A stretch of 64,000 nucleotides of DNA from Pseudoalteromonas piscicida (GTDB lineage: Bacteria; Pseudomonadota; Gammaproteobacteria; Enterobacterales; Alteromonadaceae). The stretch spans positions 3,680,501-3,744,500 of the forward strand of contig NZ_CP021646.1 of NCBI RefSeq assembly GCF_002208135.1. Direction: 5' to 3'. Position 1 is the stretch's first letter. Every line of letters starts with the position of its first letter. The position numbers and the translations under genes are program-made. This document shows, one piece after another, positions 51,403-61,415 of the stretch. A model generated the notes under the pieces. The model did not search any database, had not been told where the DNA came from, and worked only from the letters and a program-made list of their open reading frames with translations.

Positions 51403-52734
51403 ATGAAAACAGGATGTCTTATGCTTAGCAAGTTTACCACCCCGCTAACAAAATTAGTCGACAAGTATCTACCCGATCCATTTGTGATTGTACTTTTACT
51501 CACTTTTTTGGTGATGATACTCGCTGCACTATTTACTCCAGCAACGCCTGTCATGGTGCTTGAGGCATGGGGTAATGGTTTTTGGAAGCTGCTTACTTTT
51601 GCGATGCAAATGTTGTTAGTTTTATTATGTGGTCACATGCTTGCCGTGACCCCTCCAATAGCGAAAGCACTAGACCGTATAGCTGGCCTAGCTAAGACTC
51701 CCTCTCAAGCAATTATACTCACTACCTTTGTTGCGATGAGCGCCAGCTGGTTAAATTGGGGGTTTGGCTTAGTTGTCGGAGCTTTGTTTGCAAAGGCCAT
51801 CGCCCGAAAAGTGAAAGTCGATTATCGCCTGTTAGTGGCTAGTGCTTACTCTGGTTTTGTTGTTTGGCACGCTGGTCTATCAGGCTCAGTCCCTCTAACT
51901 ATCGCAACCCCGGGCCACTTTAGTGAAAAGAGCATCGGTATTGTTACCACTTCAGAGACAATCTTTGCACCATTTAACCTGCTCATCGTACTCAGTATTT
52001 TTATCGTTTTACCACTTATAAATAAACTGATGCTTCCCAAAGATGATGACGCAGTTATTGTTGATAAAGAAAAGCTCATTGAACAAAGTAATGATATCAG
52101 TAACCGCAATACTCCGGCTGCAAAATTAGAAAATGCCTCATGGCTTGGCATGTTAGGGGGAGCAATCGGTCTTAGCTACCTAGGCTTTTACTTTATATTT
52201 AACGCAGGCACATTGACATTGAATATCGTCATAGCCCTGTTTTTGTTCTTAGCCATGCTGCTACACAAAACCCCTGCAAATATTCTCAATAGTCTACAAC
52301 AAGCAATTCAAGGTGGTGCCGGTATCGTGATCCAGTTTCCTTTTTATGCTGGGATCATGGCTATGATGGTAGAAACAGGACTTGCGCAACAAATATCTCA
52401 AGGATTTGTTTCTATTAGTAGTCAATGGACATTACCGCTGTGGACCTTTTTAAGCGCTGGCCTTGTAAATATATTTGTGCCTTCTGGCGGCGGTCAGTGG
52501 GCGGTACAAGCACCAATAATCATTCCCGCAGCAGAAGCACTTAATGCAGACATAGCCAGAGTCGCCATGGCCGTTGCATGGGGTGATGCTTGGACTAACC
52601 TGATCCAGCCATTTTGGGCACTCCCGGTACTTGCAATTGCAGGCCTTAAAGCCAAAGATATTATGGGATTTTGCCTAGTTCAATTGCTGGTAACGGGTGT
52701 AATTATCGCAACTTTATTGTTGCTCCCTCTATAA
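51403..52734 (+). CDS. Short-chain fatty-acid transporter (AtoE family)
   Basis: 443-residue inner-membrane protein with about 10-12 helices, of the AtoE family that takes up acetoacetate/short-chain fatty acids. Visible family features are LPDPFVIVLLLTFLVM near residue 25, SWLNWGFGLVVGAL (about 110-124) and the PSGGGQWAVQAPI motif (about 363-376). A second ATG at 51421 (MLSKFTT) is also plausible. No ato operon enzymes are adjacent. Confidence 0.9.
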   Translation: MKTGCLMLSKFTTPLTKLVDKYLPDPFVIVLLLTFLVMILAALFTPATPVMVLEAWGNGFWKLLTFAMQMLLVLLCGHMLAVTPPIAKALDRIAGLAKTPSQAIILTTFVAMSASWLNWGFGLVVGALFAKAIARKVKVDYRLLVASAYSGFVVWHAGLSGSVPLTIATPGHFSEKSIGIVTTSETIFAPFNLLIVLSIFIVLPLINKLMLPKDDDAVIVDKEKLIEQSNDISNRNTPAAKLENASWLGMLGGAIGLSYLGFYFIFNAGTLTLNIVIALFLFLAMLLHKTPANILNSLQQAIQGGAGIVIQFPFYAGIMAMMVETGLAQQISQGFVSISSQWTLPLWTFLSAGLVNIFVPSGGGQWAVQAPIIIPAAEALNADIARVAMAVAWGDAWTNLIQPFWALPVLAIAGLKAKDIMGFCLVQLLVTGVIIATLLLLPL

Positions 52735-52757
52735 CAAGGTGCGTAATGCACCTTGTT
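52732..52757. terminator. Hairpin between AtoE-like and M50 genes
   Basis: AACAAGGTGC and GCACCTTGTT make a near-perfect stem around a 4-base loop right at the stop codon of the transporter gene, between convergent genes. The T-run is short, so it may act mainly as a transcript-end hairpin for both strands. Confidence 0.65.
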
Positions 52758-52764
52758 ACACAGA

Positions 52765-53787
52765 TTAACTTGATAAAATTTTCATTGGTAAGCTTAGGAT
52801 TGGGCTCTCTGAATCAGCAAAATGCATCATTACCGCAACATGACCTGTAATAACAACTATATACATAATGGCGCTGACCACTTGCCCATACCGGTCAAGT
52901 GGTAATAAGTGACTGTAATTACGGCCACGCCACTCAATCAGGATTTCAAAACTACCAATCAAAATGAATATTACCAGTAGGATTAAGCCAAAGGTGTAGC
53001 TGATCCAAAGGCCGAATAGTACCCCAGCCATACACGCTAATAACCCCACCCAAGAGCGCATTGAAAAGCTTATGCTTTTTAGAACATGCCCGCCATCTAG
53101 CGGCAAAATAGGTAGTAAATTGAATAAGTTCAACAGTGCACTTAATACTGCAACACCAGCAAAGATTTCCATCTCTGTCGCGTAATACAACACCACTCCA
53201 AGGATTGAGGTTATCAAACCAAATGCCGGTCCCATCAACGAAATAACTACATCTTGCCAGCGAGTCGTGATCTTATCGTCACTTACAGCCAGGCCACCAA
53301 CGAAAGGGATCAAATAGATGCCTTTGGTTTTGATCCCAAAATAACGCATAGCACGGACGTGGCCATATTCATGAACGACTAAGCAAGCCACAAGCATAAC
53401 CGCAAACTGCCAAGAAAATAACCATGCGTATCCTGCCACGGATGCGCCAGCTAGTGCAGCTTTGACCACCTTGGCACTTTTGAATAACTTTAAGCCCAAT
53501 GCCGCCAAACCAAATAAACTACGTTTTTCTTTAGGTGTCTCGGTGCTCACTTCGAGCCACTGAAGCTCAGCGCCATTTACTGCAATACCAAGTAAGCCCT
53601 GAGGTAACTGCTCTGTATTTACCGCCAGTGCTTGTCCATCAATAGTCGCAAAAATGCCATTGTGCTGCTCTTCAAAGGTAATCGCTTGCTGCTCGACAAA
53701 AAGCTGTACTACTTGTTTTTGGTTAAAAAAGATAGATACTGCTTTATCCGCTAGCGAAAGCTCTACTCTATTCATATTCAGATCCAA
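52765..53787 (-). CDS. M50 family site-2-type metalloprotease
   Basis: 340-residue membrane protein. A soluble N-terminal region (about 1-85) is followed by about six membrane helices. Zinc motif HEYGH at 139-143 lies inside a helix, and the second-motif LDG is in NLLPILPLDGGHVL (about 218-231). It therefore resembles intramembrane site-2 proteases but lacks a PDZ domain. Substrate unknown. An ATG at 53775 (MNRVEL) is a possible shorter start. Confidence 0.85.
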   Translation of the reverse strand: MDLNMNRVELSLADKAVSIFFNQKQVVQLFVEQQAITFEEQHNGIFATIDGQALAVNTEQLPQGLLGIAVNGAELQWLEVSTETPKEKRSLFGLAALGLKLFKSAKVVKAALAGASVAGYAWLFSWQFAVMLVACLVVHEYGHVRAMRYFGIKTKGIYLIPFVGGLAVSDDKITTRWQDVVISLMGPAFGLITSILGVVLYYATEMEIFAGVAVLSALLNLFNLLPILPLDGGHVLKSISFSMRSWVGLLACMAGVLFGLWISYTFGLILLVIFILIGSFEILIEWRGRNYSHLLPLDRYGQVVSAIMYIVVITGHVAVMMHFADSESPILSLPMKILSS

Positions 53788-53985
53788 AGGTCGTTTGAGC
53801 CATTATCGCTAAAAGCAACCGCTTCATAAAGTACTACCGAAATCTGAATTAGAAAAATACAGGTACAGTGTCGTTATTGCGCTTTAAATTGAGTAAAAAT
53901 CACCTTTTAAAGCGTTTTGGGATTTGAGCACTTTAAATTATTTGTACTAGACTTTAAGGAGGTAAGGTATACGAAGGAATTGTTA

Positions 53986-55194
53986 ATGTCATTAGCAAAA
54001 CATCGGATAATGGTAGTAGATGATTCACCCGCGATCCTCGTCGTAATGCAAGCCATTATGACTGAGCTTGGCATTGAGCATGTCACAACCTGCTCAAGTG
54101 CGGTGAATGCTGTAGAAAAAATACGGCAGACTCCTCATCAATTCGACGCCATTTTTACAGATCTCAATATGCCCGAAATGGATGGCATGGAGTTTATTCG
54201 CCAACTAGGAGAGCTAAGGTTTTCTGGCGGTATTATTATTATTTCCGAAATGGACGAGAAGATTATTGATCTAGCAACCAATCTTGCCAGACAGTCCAAT
54301 GCACACCTAATCGGCAATATTTCTAAACCCGTACAATTGGTTGATGTCGAGCGTATGCTCAAGAAAATGGAGACGTATACCACTGTTAAACGTAGCCGCA
54401 TTGAAAAGGTGACCGAAAGCGATCTTTTGCACGCCATTAGTCACAATGAAATTACGCCTTACTATCAGCCAAAGGTTCACCGTGGTGACAAAAAGATTAA
54501 AAGCGTCGAAGTGCTTGCCCGTATTGTGTCTAAAAATACCGAGCAGGTCATTTTACCGGACCATTTCATTGGTGTGGCCGAAGACACCGACCTAATCAAC
54601 ATCATTACGTTCCAGCTTTTTGAAAAGGCAACGGACGAGTTTAAAACAATCAAATCTGAGCTAAATTATCCGATTAAAATGGCCTTTAATTTATCGCCTG
54701 TACAACTAAATGATTTAAGCTGCCCAGATAAGCTAGCGCTTATTCTAGAAATAAACCGCTTAAAGCCCAGTGATATCATTTTAGAGATTACTGAAAACCA
54801 GCCAATGAATCAGTCTATCCAATTGGAAACCATGAACCGTTTACGGATCCGAGGGTTTGATATTTCGTTAGACGACTTTGGCACTGGGTTTACCAATATT
54901 CAGCAATTAAAATCTTTGCCGTTTACTGAGATCAAAATTGACCGCTCTTTGATAACCCATGTGGAATCGGATCGCTTTTCTCAGGTACTTATCGACAGCT
55001 TAATCGACATCGCGCAAAATCAGCAATTAGACATAGTTGCAGAAGGTATAGAACGGATTGAAGAGCTACAATACCTTGACCGCTACAAACATAGCCTGTT
55101 AATGCAGGGTTTTTTAATCAGCAAACCCAAACCACTAACAGACCTTATAGGGTGGATACACTCTTGGCAGCGCATGATTAATTCGAACCCTTAA
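53986..55194 (+). CDS. Response regulator with EAL c-di-GMP phosphodiesterase domain
   Basis: 402 residues from ATG 53986. An N-terminal receiver domain (about 5-125; phospho-acceptor D59 in FTDLNMP) is joined to a C-terminal EAL domain (about 150-390) with EVLAR, LEITEN, DDFGTG and AEGIE, so catalysis is likely. This RocR-type layout suggests c-di-GMP degradation controlled by phosphorylation. No kinase gene is adjacent. A longer in-frame start at 53917 (TTG) is unlikely; an AAGGA site precedes the ATG. Confidence 0.9.
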   Translation: MSLAKHRIMVVDDSPAILVVMQAIMTELGIEHVTTCSSAVNAVEKIRQTPHQFDAIFTDLNMPEMDGMEFIRQLGELRFSGGIIIISEMDEKIIDLATNLARQSNAHLIGNISKPVQLVDVERMLKKMETYTTVKRSRIEKVTESDLLHAISHNEITPYYQPKVHRGDKKIKSVEVLARIVSKNTEQVILPDHFIGVAEDTDLINIITFQLFEKATDEFKTIKSELNYPIKMAFNLSPVQLNDLSCPDKLALILEINRLKPSDIILEITENQPMNQSIQLETMNRLRIRGFDISLDDFGTGFTNIQQLKSLPFTEIKIDRSLITHVESDRFSQVLIDSLIDIAQNQQLDIVAEGIERIEELQYLDRYKHSLLMQGFLISKPKPLTDLIGWIHSWQRMINSNP

Positions 55195-56305
55195 CCTCTG
55201 GAGAGGGTGTTTCCTCTTCGCGGTTCTGCACTTCAGACATTGCTTCAACTTCGTCAATGTCTTCAATCAAGTTATCATGATTATCAACTCGTTCTCGCCA
55301 CTTTTGCTTAGCAGCAGCTTGCATGTTCGTGGTTTGCTCTCGCTCATCAACAATATCCATTCCCATTAATGATTCGAGCAAATCTTCTAATGTCACTATG
55401 CCTTGTACATCACCATATTCATCAATGACAAGTGCGATGTGTAAACGTTTTGCCAGTAACGCTTTGAATAGCTCTGGAGCAGCTAGCGTTTCCGGTACGG
55501 TATAAAGAGGGCGAGATAGCTTACCAATCTTATATTCTTCTCCAAGCCTATGATAAGCAAGCATAATGTCATTCTTGTGTACAAAGCCGATGATGTCGTC
55601 TGTATTTTTATCGAATACCAACACCCGAGAAAAAGCGACCGAACCATGCTCAGAAAGATACTCATGCACAGTCATATCTTTATGCACTTTAAACAACACC
55701 GTTCTGGGTGTCATGATGCTTTCGAGCCTGGCATGGCGAAAACGCAACAAGCTGCGAATGGTTTCCGTTTCATCTTGGTGCAATGCGCCAGCTTCAGAGC
55801 CAATCTCCGCCATTGCTTCAATTTCTTGGCGAATATAGTGGGCTTCATCACCTTTGCGGCCAATCACTTTTGTAAGTTGATCCGACATCCACACAAATGG
55901 CTTCAATACTCGAACTAACCATACCAACACACTTGAAACGATTGGCGTTAATCCGCGCCAATAAGTCGCCCCTAAGGTCTTCGGAATGATTTCTGACAGT
56001 ACCAAAACCAGTAGCGTCATCACTGCCGAGGCAATACCGACAGCTGCATCTGAAAATACCACGGCGGCTTGTGCGCCAACCCCTGCAGCACCGGCGGTAT
56101 GCGCAACGGTATTTAACGTTAGAATGGCAGACAAAGGCTGATCAATGTTGTCTTTCAGGCGTTGAACTCGCGATGCCAATGCATCGTTTTCTTGCTTTAA
56201 GATCCCTATATGGCTTGGCGTAATACTGAGTAGCACCGCTTCCATCACCGAACAGATAAAAGAGATAGCTATTGCCAAAAACATATAGGTTAATAATAAA
56301 ACCAA
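55178..56305 (-). CDS. CNNM/DUF21 hemolysin-like transporter with CBS pair
   Basis: 375 residues. A DUF21 membrane domain with about four helices (about 1-155) is followed by two CBS domains (about 200-320; SIMTPR, GDVQGIVTLEDLLESLMG). The C-terminal CorC/HlyC domain of the longer family members is absent; instead there is an acidic polar tail. Probably Mg2+ or other divalent cation homeostasis. Its 3' end overlaps that of the EAL protein by 17 bases. Confidence 0.87.
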   Translation of the reverse strand: MVLLLTYMFLAIAISFICSVMEAVLLSITPSHIGILKQENDALASRVQRLKDNIDQPLSAILTLNTVAHTAGAAGVGAQAAVVFSDAAVGIASAVMTLLVLVLSEIIPKTLGATYWRGLTPIVSSVLVWLVRVLKPFVWMSDQLTKVIGRKGDEAHYIRQEIEAMAEIGSEAGALHQDETETIRSLLRFRHARLESIMTPRTVLFKVHKDMTVHEYLSEHGSVAFSRVLVFDKNTDDIIGFVHKNDIMLAYHRLGEEYKIGKLSRPLYTVPETLAAPELFKALLAKRLHIALVIDEYGDVQGIVTLEDLLESLMGMDIVDEREQTTNMQAAAKQKWRERVDNHDNLIEDIDEVEAMSEVQNREEETPSPEVKGSN

Positions 56306-56425
56306 GTAAATTCTCCTCTTTATTCAACGCTAAGTGTTTGCTTAACCGCATACGTTATGTTGCTCATCAACACAGACTATTAAATTTAGGACGTCTATCG
56401 CAGCAATACAACCGGTTCAAAATAC

Positions 56426-56445
56426 TATGATATAGTTTTATCATA
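56426..56445 (+). promoter_or_regulatory. Palindrome upstream of the S9 peptidase gene
   Basis: TATGATA-N6-TATCATA, a perfect 7-bp inverted repeat 27 bases before the peptidase ATG, within an A/T-rich promoter region. A candidate binding site for a dimeric regulator; no known box recognised. Confidence 0.4.
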
Positions 56446-56471
56446 TAATTACCTACAATAGGCGCACATAA

Positions 56472-58925
56472 ATGAAATTACGTACAGCCGTCACTCTACT
56501 ATTTACGGCAGTCTCAGCACAACTTTCAGCAAGCCCATTAGATGAATCAAAAATACAATTTTTGGGTCCCATCGCAGGCGAATCAACAATAAAGCCAGCG
56601 GATACAGCTCATCGTGATGCAATTATTGAAAACCTGCTACCATCATTACAACAAGACACCAAACAGGTAACGCTATTCAATAATGAAAGCAAATGGCAAT
56701 CACTGAATAAAGTATCTCAATTAACGATACCTGGACTACAGGCTCTGAAGTTTAATTTCACTACTGAACGCTTTGTCTCAGGTAAACTCAAGCTTGAGGG
56801 CATTGAGAAAGCCAAAGTATTTCTAAATGGAGAGCCGGCCTCCGGTGTTAAAGAGGTTCAGCTTGATGTAGTCAAAGGCGATCATCAAATCCTCGTTATC
56901 GCTGAGCAGGTAAATGACTGGAATAAGGTTGATCTTAGCTTTGAAGGTGAAGCAGCACATGACATTATCACGCTGACAGAAAAACAAACCAAAGCGCTGT
57001 CTGCAAAGCAATTGTTTGATGCTCCAACAGTGAGTGCTATCTCACTTGCACCTAACGGCGAATATTACATTTCAACTGTACGCCACTACGATGATGAAAA
57101 AGGCAACTCAGCAATCACCGAAACTGCTTTATACAATGAAGATGGTGACATGCTTTACAGTTTCGATGGCATGAGTGCAAATAGCTTTGCGTGGCGTGAT
57201 GACAGCAGCAAACTCACCTATTTAAAAGATAACAAAGCTTACATTCTTGATGTAAAAACCTTTAAACGTACTCAAGTTGCTACAAAGCTCAACGGCGCGA
57301 ATAGTATCGAGTTTTTTGATAATGAGACGCTTATTTTTGCTTGGACTAACAGTGGCAAAGAAGAAGGCAAACTGACAAAGCATTATCAAGGATTAGAAGA
57401 TAGATGGTCATATGCCCGCACTCAATCGCAAATATTCTTACTAGATATTAAAAGCGGGCTACTGAATCCAGTGACTGTTGGCACACACAGCCACAGCTTG
57501 GCTGACTTTGACGCACAGGAAAACACGGTTTTAGCTACCCGTAATAAGCAAGATTATGCGCAGCCACCCCATATGTTGACGGAGTTGGTAGAAATAGACC
57601 TGTCAAACAATCAGCAAAGTGTCATTGGTCAGTATCGTACATTTAATGGCGCTCAATACACTAAAAATGGTATTTACGTAACAGCAGGCCCAGATTTTGC
57701 GGAAGGTGCAGGACGCAACTTACCTGAAGATATGCTCGCGAATAACTATGACGGTCAACTTTATTGGATAGATCGCAAAGGCAAAAATGTAAAAGCGCTG
57801 AGTAAAAACTTTGATCCAGCCATAGGCAGCTTTACCGTACTCAATAATGGCGATGTGGTACTAAAAGCGACTGACCAAGATCGTCAACAGCTTTTCTTCT
57901 TTGACGAAAGTAAGTCTACTTTCAAACGCTTAAACACTGGACTTGATGTTGTCGCGAACTATTCTGTGTCTAGTGAACGTAATCCAGAGATCTTATTCAC
58001 AGGAACTACTGCATCAACTCCACAGCAGTTAAAAACCATGTCTGCCTCAGATAAGCGAGCCGACACGCTGTGGGACTCAACAAATATCGCATACCAGAAT
58101 GCGGAAATTGCCAACCTAGAAGAGTTTAATTTTACTAATACTGAAGGCGTGGAGATTAAGGGTCGTGTATATCTGCCACATGATTTAGACAAATCTAAAA
58201 AATATCCAGCACTTGTGTATTACTACGGCGGCACCTCACCTGTGACTCGTGGCTTTACAGGCCGTTACCCATTTAATTTATGGGCAGCGAAAGGCTATGT
58301 TGTTTATGTCTTGCAACCAACTGGTGCAACAGGTTTCGGTCAGAAATTTTCAGCAGAGCACGTCAATGCTTGGGGTGAACATACCGCTAACGATATCATC
58401 ATGGGTACTAAAGAGTTTGTGAAAGCCTATCCTTTCGTCGATGATAAGCGTCTAGGTAATTTGGGTGCCTCTTACGGTGGCTTCATGACCATGCTGCTGA
58501 CCACAAAAACTGATTTGTTCTCAGCTTCTATCTCACATGCCGGTATTTCGAATATTACCTCATATTGGGGCCAAGGTTGGTGGGGCTATTTATATTCTGG
58601 CGAGGCATCAAAAGGAAGTTTCCCCTGGAACAATCCAACCCTTTACTCACAACATAGCCCGGTATTTAATGCAGACAATGTAACAACACCATTATTGTTA
58701 ATTCACGGTGACGCAGATACCAATGTGCCGCCAGGTGAAAGTCACAATATGTACACGGCGTTGAAGATCCTTGGCCAAGATGTTGAATTGGTCGAATACA
58801 AAGGCGCAGATCACCAAATTTTTGCTCGTGACAAACGCTTCCATTGGTGGAACACCATGCTCGCTTATTTCGATAAACATTTAAAGCAAGAACCACAATG
58901 GTGGGAACACCTATACGGTAAATAA
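56472..58925 (+). CDS. S9 family prolyl oligopeptidase (exported)
   Basis: 817 residues with signal peptide (about 1-20, cleavage after SA). The N-terminal part contains beta-propeller-like repeats (about 190-570); the C-terminal alpha/beta-hydrolase domain has the catalytic serine in GASYGGF (near 667), aspartate in GDADTNVP (near 748) and histidine in GADHQIF (near 780). Predicted secreted or periplasmic peptidase for peptide scavenging. Followed by a terminator-like hairpin. Confidence 0.9.
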   Translation: MKLRTAVTLLFTAVSAQLSASPLDESKIQFLGPIAGESTIKPADTAHRDAIIENLLPSLQQDTKQVTLFNNESKWQSLNKVSQLTIPGLQALKFNFTTERFVSGKLKLEGIEKAKVFLNGEPASGVKEVQLDVVKGDHQILVIAEQVNDWNKVDLSFEGEAAHDIITLTEKQTKALSAKQLFDAPTVSAISLAPNGEYYISTVRHYDDEKGNSAITETALYNEDGDMLYSFDGMSANSFAWRDDSSKLTYLKDNKAYILDVKTFKRTQVATKLNGANSIEFFDNETLIFAWTNSGKEEGKLTKHYQGLEDRWSYARTQSQIFLLDIKSGLLNPVTVGTHSHSLADFDAQENTVLATRNKQDYAQPPHMLTELVEIDLSNNQQSVIGQYRTFNGAQYTKNGIYVTAGPDFAEGAGRNLPEDMLANNYDGQLYWIDRKGKNVKALSKNFDPAIGSFTVLNNGDVVLKATDQDRQQLFFFDESKSTFKRLNTGLDVVANYSVSSERNPEILFTGTTASTPQQLKTMSASDKRADTLWDSTNIAYQNAEIANLEEFNFTNTEGVEIKGRVYLPHDLDKSKKYPALVYYYGGTSPVTRGFTGRYPFNLWAAKGYVVYVLQPTGATGFGQKFSAEHVNAWGEHTANDIIMGTKEFVKAYPFVDDKRLGNLGASYGGFMTMLLTTKTDLFSASISHAGISNITSYWGQGWWGYLYSGEASKGSFPWNNPTLYSQHSPVFNADNVTTPLLLIHGDADTNVPPGESHNMYTALKILGQDVELVEYKGADHQIFARDKRFHWWNTMLAYFDKHLKQEPQWWEHLYGK

Positions 58926-58933
58926 TCAACTTT

Positions 58934-58960
58934 GGGCGGCACCGTGTGCCGTCTTTTCGT
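58934..58960 (+). terminator. Terminator after the S9 peptidase gene
   Basis: CGGCA and TGCCG arms form a short G/C stem followed by TCTTTTCGTTT. It lies 9 bases after the stop codon. Confidence 0.6.
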
Positions 58961-59150
58961 TTATGGAAGCAACGATCAACCACTTCATTGTATATAATTT
59001 CACAATAAAGCTAGCTTCCCCCTTGATCGAACTGGGTTGTCAGGTTAACGTGCCTGATATAGAGTTGTAAGAATTCGTTTCATGCACTTCCAAGCAGCGA
59101 TCTCTCAGTGTTATATTAACGACAATTAAACAACAATTAACAGTGAAAAC

Positions 59151-59846
59151 ATGAGCATAAAGGTTTTATTAGTTGAAGATGATGAACTCTTAGCAAAGCG
59201 GCTGTGTAGTCACTTTGAAAATACCGAGTTCAGTATCACTGTAGACAATACGGGTGCTAATGCGCTTGAGCTTATCCAAGCTCAAGCCCAAAACCCATTT
59301 GCACTCGCTATTGTTGATGTTGTTTTACCCGCCACCGATGGCCTGCAACTCGCGAAAGAGATTAATACCTTATCAGACCTTGGTGTTATCATGCTTTCCA
59401 GTAGAGACTCTCAAGCTGATAGAATCGCAGGCCTTGCGCAAGGCGCAGATGACTACGTCTGTAAGCCAGTAGATACTCTTGAGCTTGAACTGCGTATGCG
59501 CGCCTTATACAAACGTTTAGTTGGTAATAAAGACGATGAATCAGAAGAGTTTATCGAATATGCCGACTTTAAACTACACCCTGACAATCGTACCTTAATC
59601 AATCAACACGGTATTGAGTCTCGGCTTACCGAAGCAGAGCATAAAGTGTTGATTTGTCTTATTTCTAATGCTGGAAGGGCAACATCCAGAGAGCGTATTT
59701 CAGAAGACATTGGGCAACCAGATTGGAGTCCAAGCGACAGAACGGTTGATGTGTTAGTTGGCCGACTACGAAAAAAACTCGGTGATGAAAAAGAACAAAA
59801 ACGCATTGTAACGGTTCGTGGTAAAGGTTATATGCTGTCAGCCTAA
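59151..59846 (+). CDS. OmpR-family response regulator (orphan)
   Basis: 231 residues: receiver domain (about 1-118, phospho-acceptor D56 in AIVDVVLP, conserved K near 104) and a winged-helix DNA-binding domain (about 135-230; ending GKGYML). No histidine kinase gene lies on either side: the neighbours are an S9 peptidase and comM. The regulon is not apparent. Confidence 0.92.
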   Translation: MSIKVLLVEDDELLAKRLCSHFENTEFSITVDNTGANALELIQAQAQNPFALAIVDVVLPATDGLQLAKEINTLSDLGVIMLSSRDSQADRIAGLAQGADDYVCKPVDTLELELRMRALYKRLVGNKDDESEEFIEYADFKLHPDNRTLINQHGIESRLTEAEHKVLICLISNAGRATSRERISEDIGQPDWSPSDRTVDVLVGRLRKKLGDEKEQKRIVTVRGKGYMLSA

Positions 59847-59877
59847 TATTTACCACGAACCCTACCTATGCAGTTAG

Positions 59878-61398
59878 CTAATACTGTGTCAACTGACCTA
59901 ACAACCTCTCCAGCGCACGATAACTCAGCGCCTCCTTTAAATGCGATAGGCTAATATTAGGTGTAGAACTCAGATCTGCGATGGTACGCGCAACTTTGAT
60001 TATTCGATGATATGAACGTGGTGATAGTTTTAGTTTTTCCGCCGCCTTTGCTAGAAATAAACGTTCAGCATCAGCAAGATAGCAGATATGATTTAGCTCT
60101 TTTACACTCAGTTGGTCGTTACATTTTCCCTGACGTGCTAAAGCTGTTTTATAGGCCTGCTCCACCCTAGCCCTTATTGTCGCGCTAGACTCACCATCAT
60201 GCTGTGACTGTAGTTCTTCCGTTTTTAGACGAGGTAATTCTACCTGTAGATCTATTCGGTCTAAAAATGGACCTGAAATCTTAGCCAAATAGCGCAATAC
60301 TTGATCTGGAGATGCTCGCTTGTCAGTGTAACAACCAGTAGGACTGGGGTTTAATGCTGCGATAAGTTGAAAGTTTGCAGGGTAATCAACTTGTCGAGCT
60401 GCGCGCGAAATCGTTACCATGCCCGTTTCCATCGGTTCGCGTAATGAGTCCAGTACCTTCCTATCAAATTCTGGTAATTCGTCCAAAAATAGAACTCCAT
60501 TATTTGACAATGATATCTCCCCAGGCTTCGGATTCGACGAGCCTCCAACCAAGGCTACCGCAGAGCAAGTATGATGTGGAGCTCTAAAAGGCCTTGTTTT
60601 CCAGTTTGATTGGCTGATTGTTTTTCCCAGTATGGAATATATAGAAGCTGTTTCTAACGCCTGATTATCCGTCATTAGCGGCATTATTGTAGGTAGACGT
60701 TGAGCAAGCATCGATTTTCCAGTACCTGGTGGACCAAGAAATAAAACGTTATGCCCACCTGCCGCGGCTATTTCTAGCACTCGCTTCGCCCCCTCTTGCC
60801 CTTTCACCTCAGCCATATCCAGCAAGCTCCCACCTGAAGCTTGTATATTTAATTCGTCCGGGTAGAGTTGATTAAACATAAGTGATTGCTGGCCGCTTAA
60901 GCCTAACCATGCTGTACGCAAGCAGCTTATAGCAACACGATTGGCATCAGCGGCAAGGCTCGCAACTGCATCGTTACCGATTGGTAGGTAAGCAATTCGC
61001 CCCTCCTTCGCTGCTGCAATAACAGATGGCAAAATGGCAGTGACCGTCCTCAGCTCACCATTTAACGCAAGTTCACCATAAAACTCTTTATCAGCAATAG
61101 CATGGCTATCTAACTGCCCTGATGCGACGAGAACACCTAGTGCGATTGCAAAGTCAAAGCGACCCCCGTCTTTGGGTAGATCTGCTGGTGCTAAGTTTAC
61201 TGTGATACGCTGTTCTGGAAATAAAAAGCCAGCATTAACAAGCGCACTACGGACGCGTTCTTTGGCTTCTTTAACAGAGGTTTCAGGAAGCCCTACAATA
61301 CTAAAGGCAGGTAAACCATTACTAAGATGCACCTCGACGATAACCTCAGGTGCGGTGATCCCTACTTGTGCTCGAGTGAAGACTCTTGCTAAAGACAT
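59878..61398 (-). CDS. comM: ComM/YifB family Mg-chelatase-like ATPase
   Basis: 506 residues. N-terminal ChlI-type domain (about 1-190), AAA+ core with Walker A GPPGTGKSML near 221-230 and Walker B LFLDELPEF, and a C-terminal Mg_chelatase domain. ComM is a branch-migration helicase that helps integration of transforming DNA in Vibrio and Haemophilus; the function here is inferred from the family. Confidence 0.95.
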   Translation of the reverse strand: MSLARVFTRAQVGITAPEVIVEVHLSNGLPAFSIVGLPETSVKEAKERVRSALVNAGFLFPEQRITVNLAPADLPKDGGRFDFAIALGVLVASGQLDSHAIADKEFYGELALNGELRTVTAILPSVIAAAKEGRIAYLPIGNDAVASLAADANRVAISCLRTAWLGLSGQQSLMFNQLYPDELNIQASGGSLLDMAEVKGQEGAKRVLEIAAAGGHNVLFLGPPGTGKSMLAQRLPTIMPLMTDNQALETASIYSILGKTISQSNWKTRPFRAPHHTCSAVALVGGSSNPKPGEISLSNNGVLFLDELPEFDRKVLDSLREPMETGMVTISRAARQVDYPANFQLIAALNPSPTGCYTDKRASPDQVLRYLAKISGPFLDRIDLQVELPRLKTEELQSQHDGESSATIRARVEQAYKTALARQGKCNDQLSVKELNHICYLADAERLFLAKAAEKLKLSPRSYHRIIKVARTIADLSSTPNISLSHLKEALSYRALERLLGQLTQY

Positions 61399-61415
61399 CC
61401 ATGTCTCCTGCTTAA

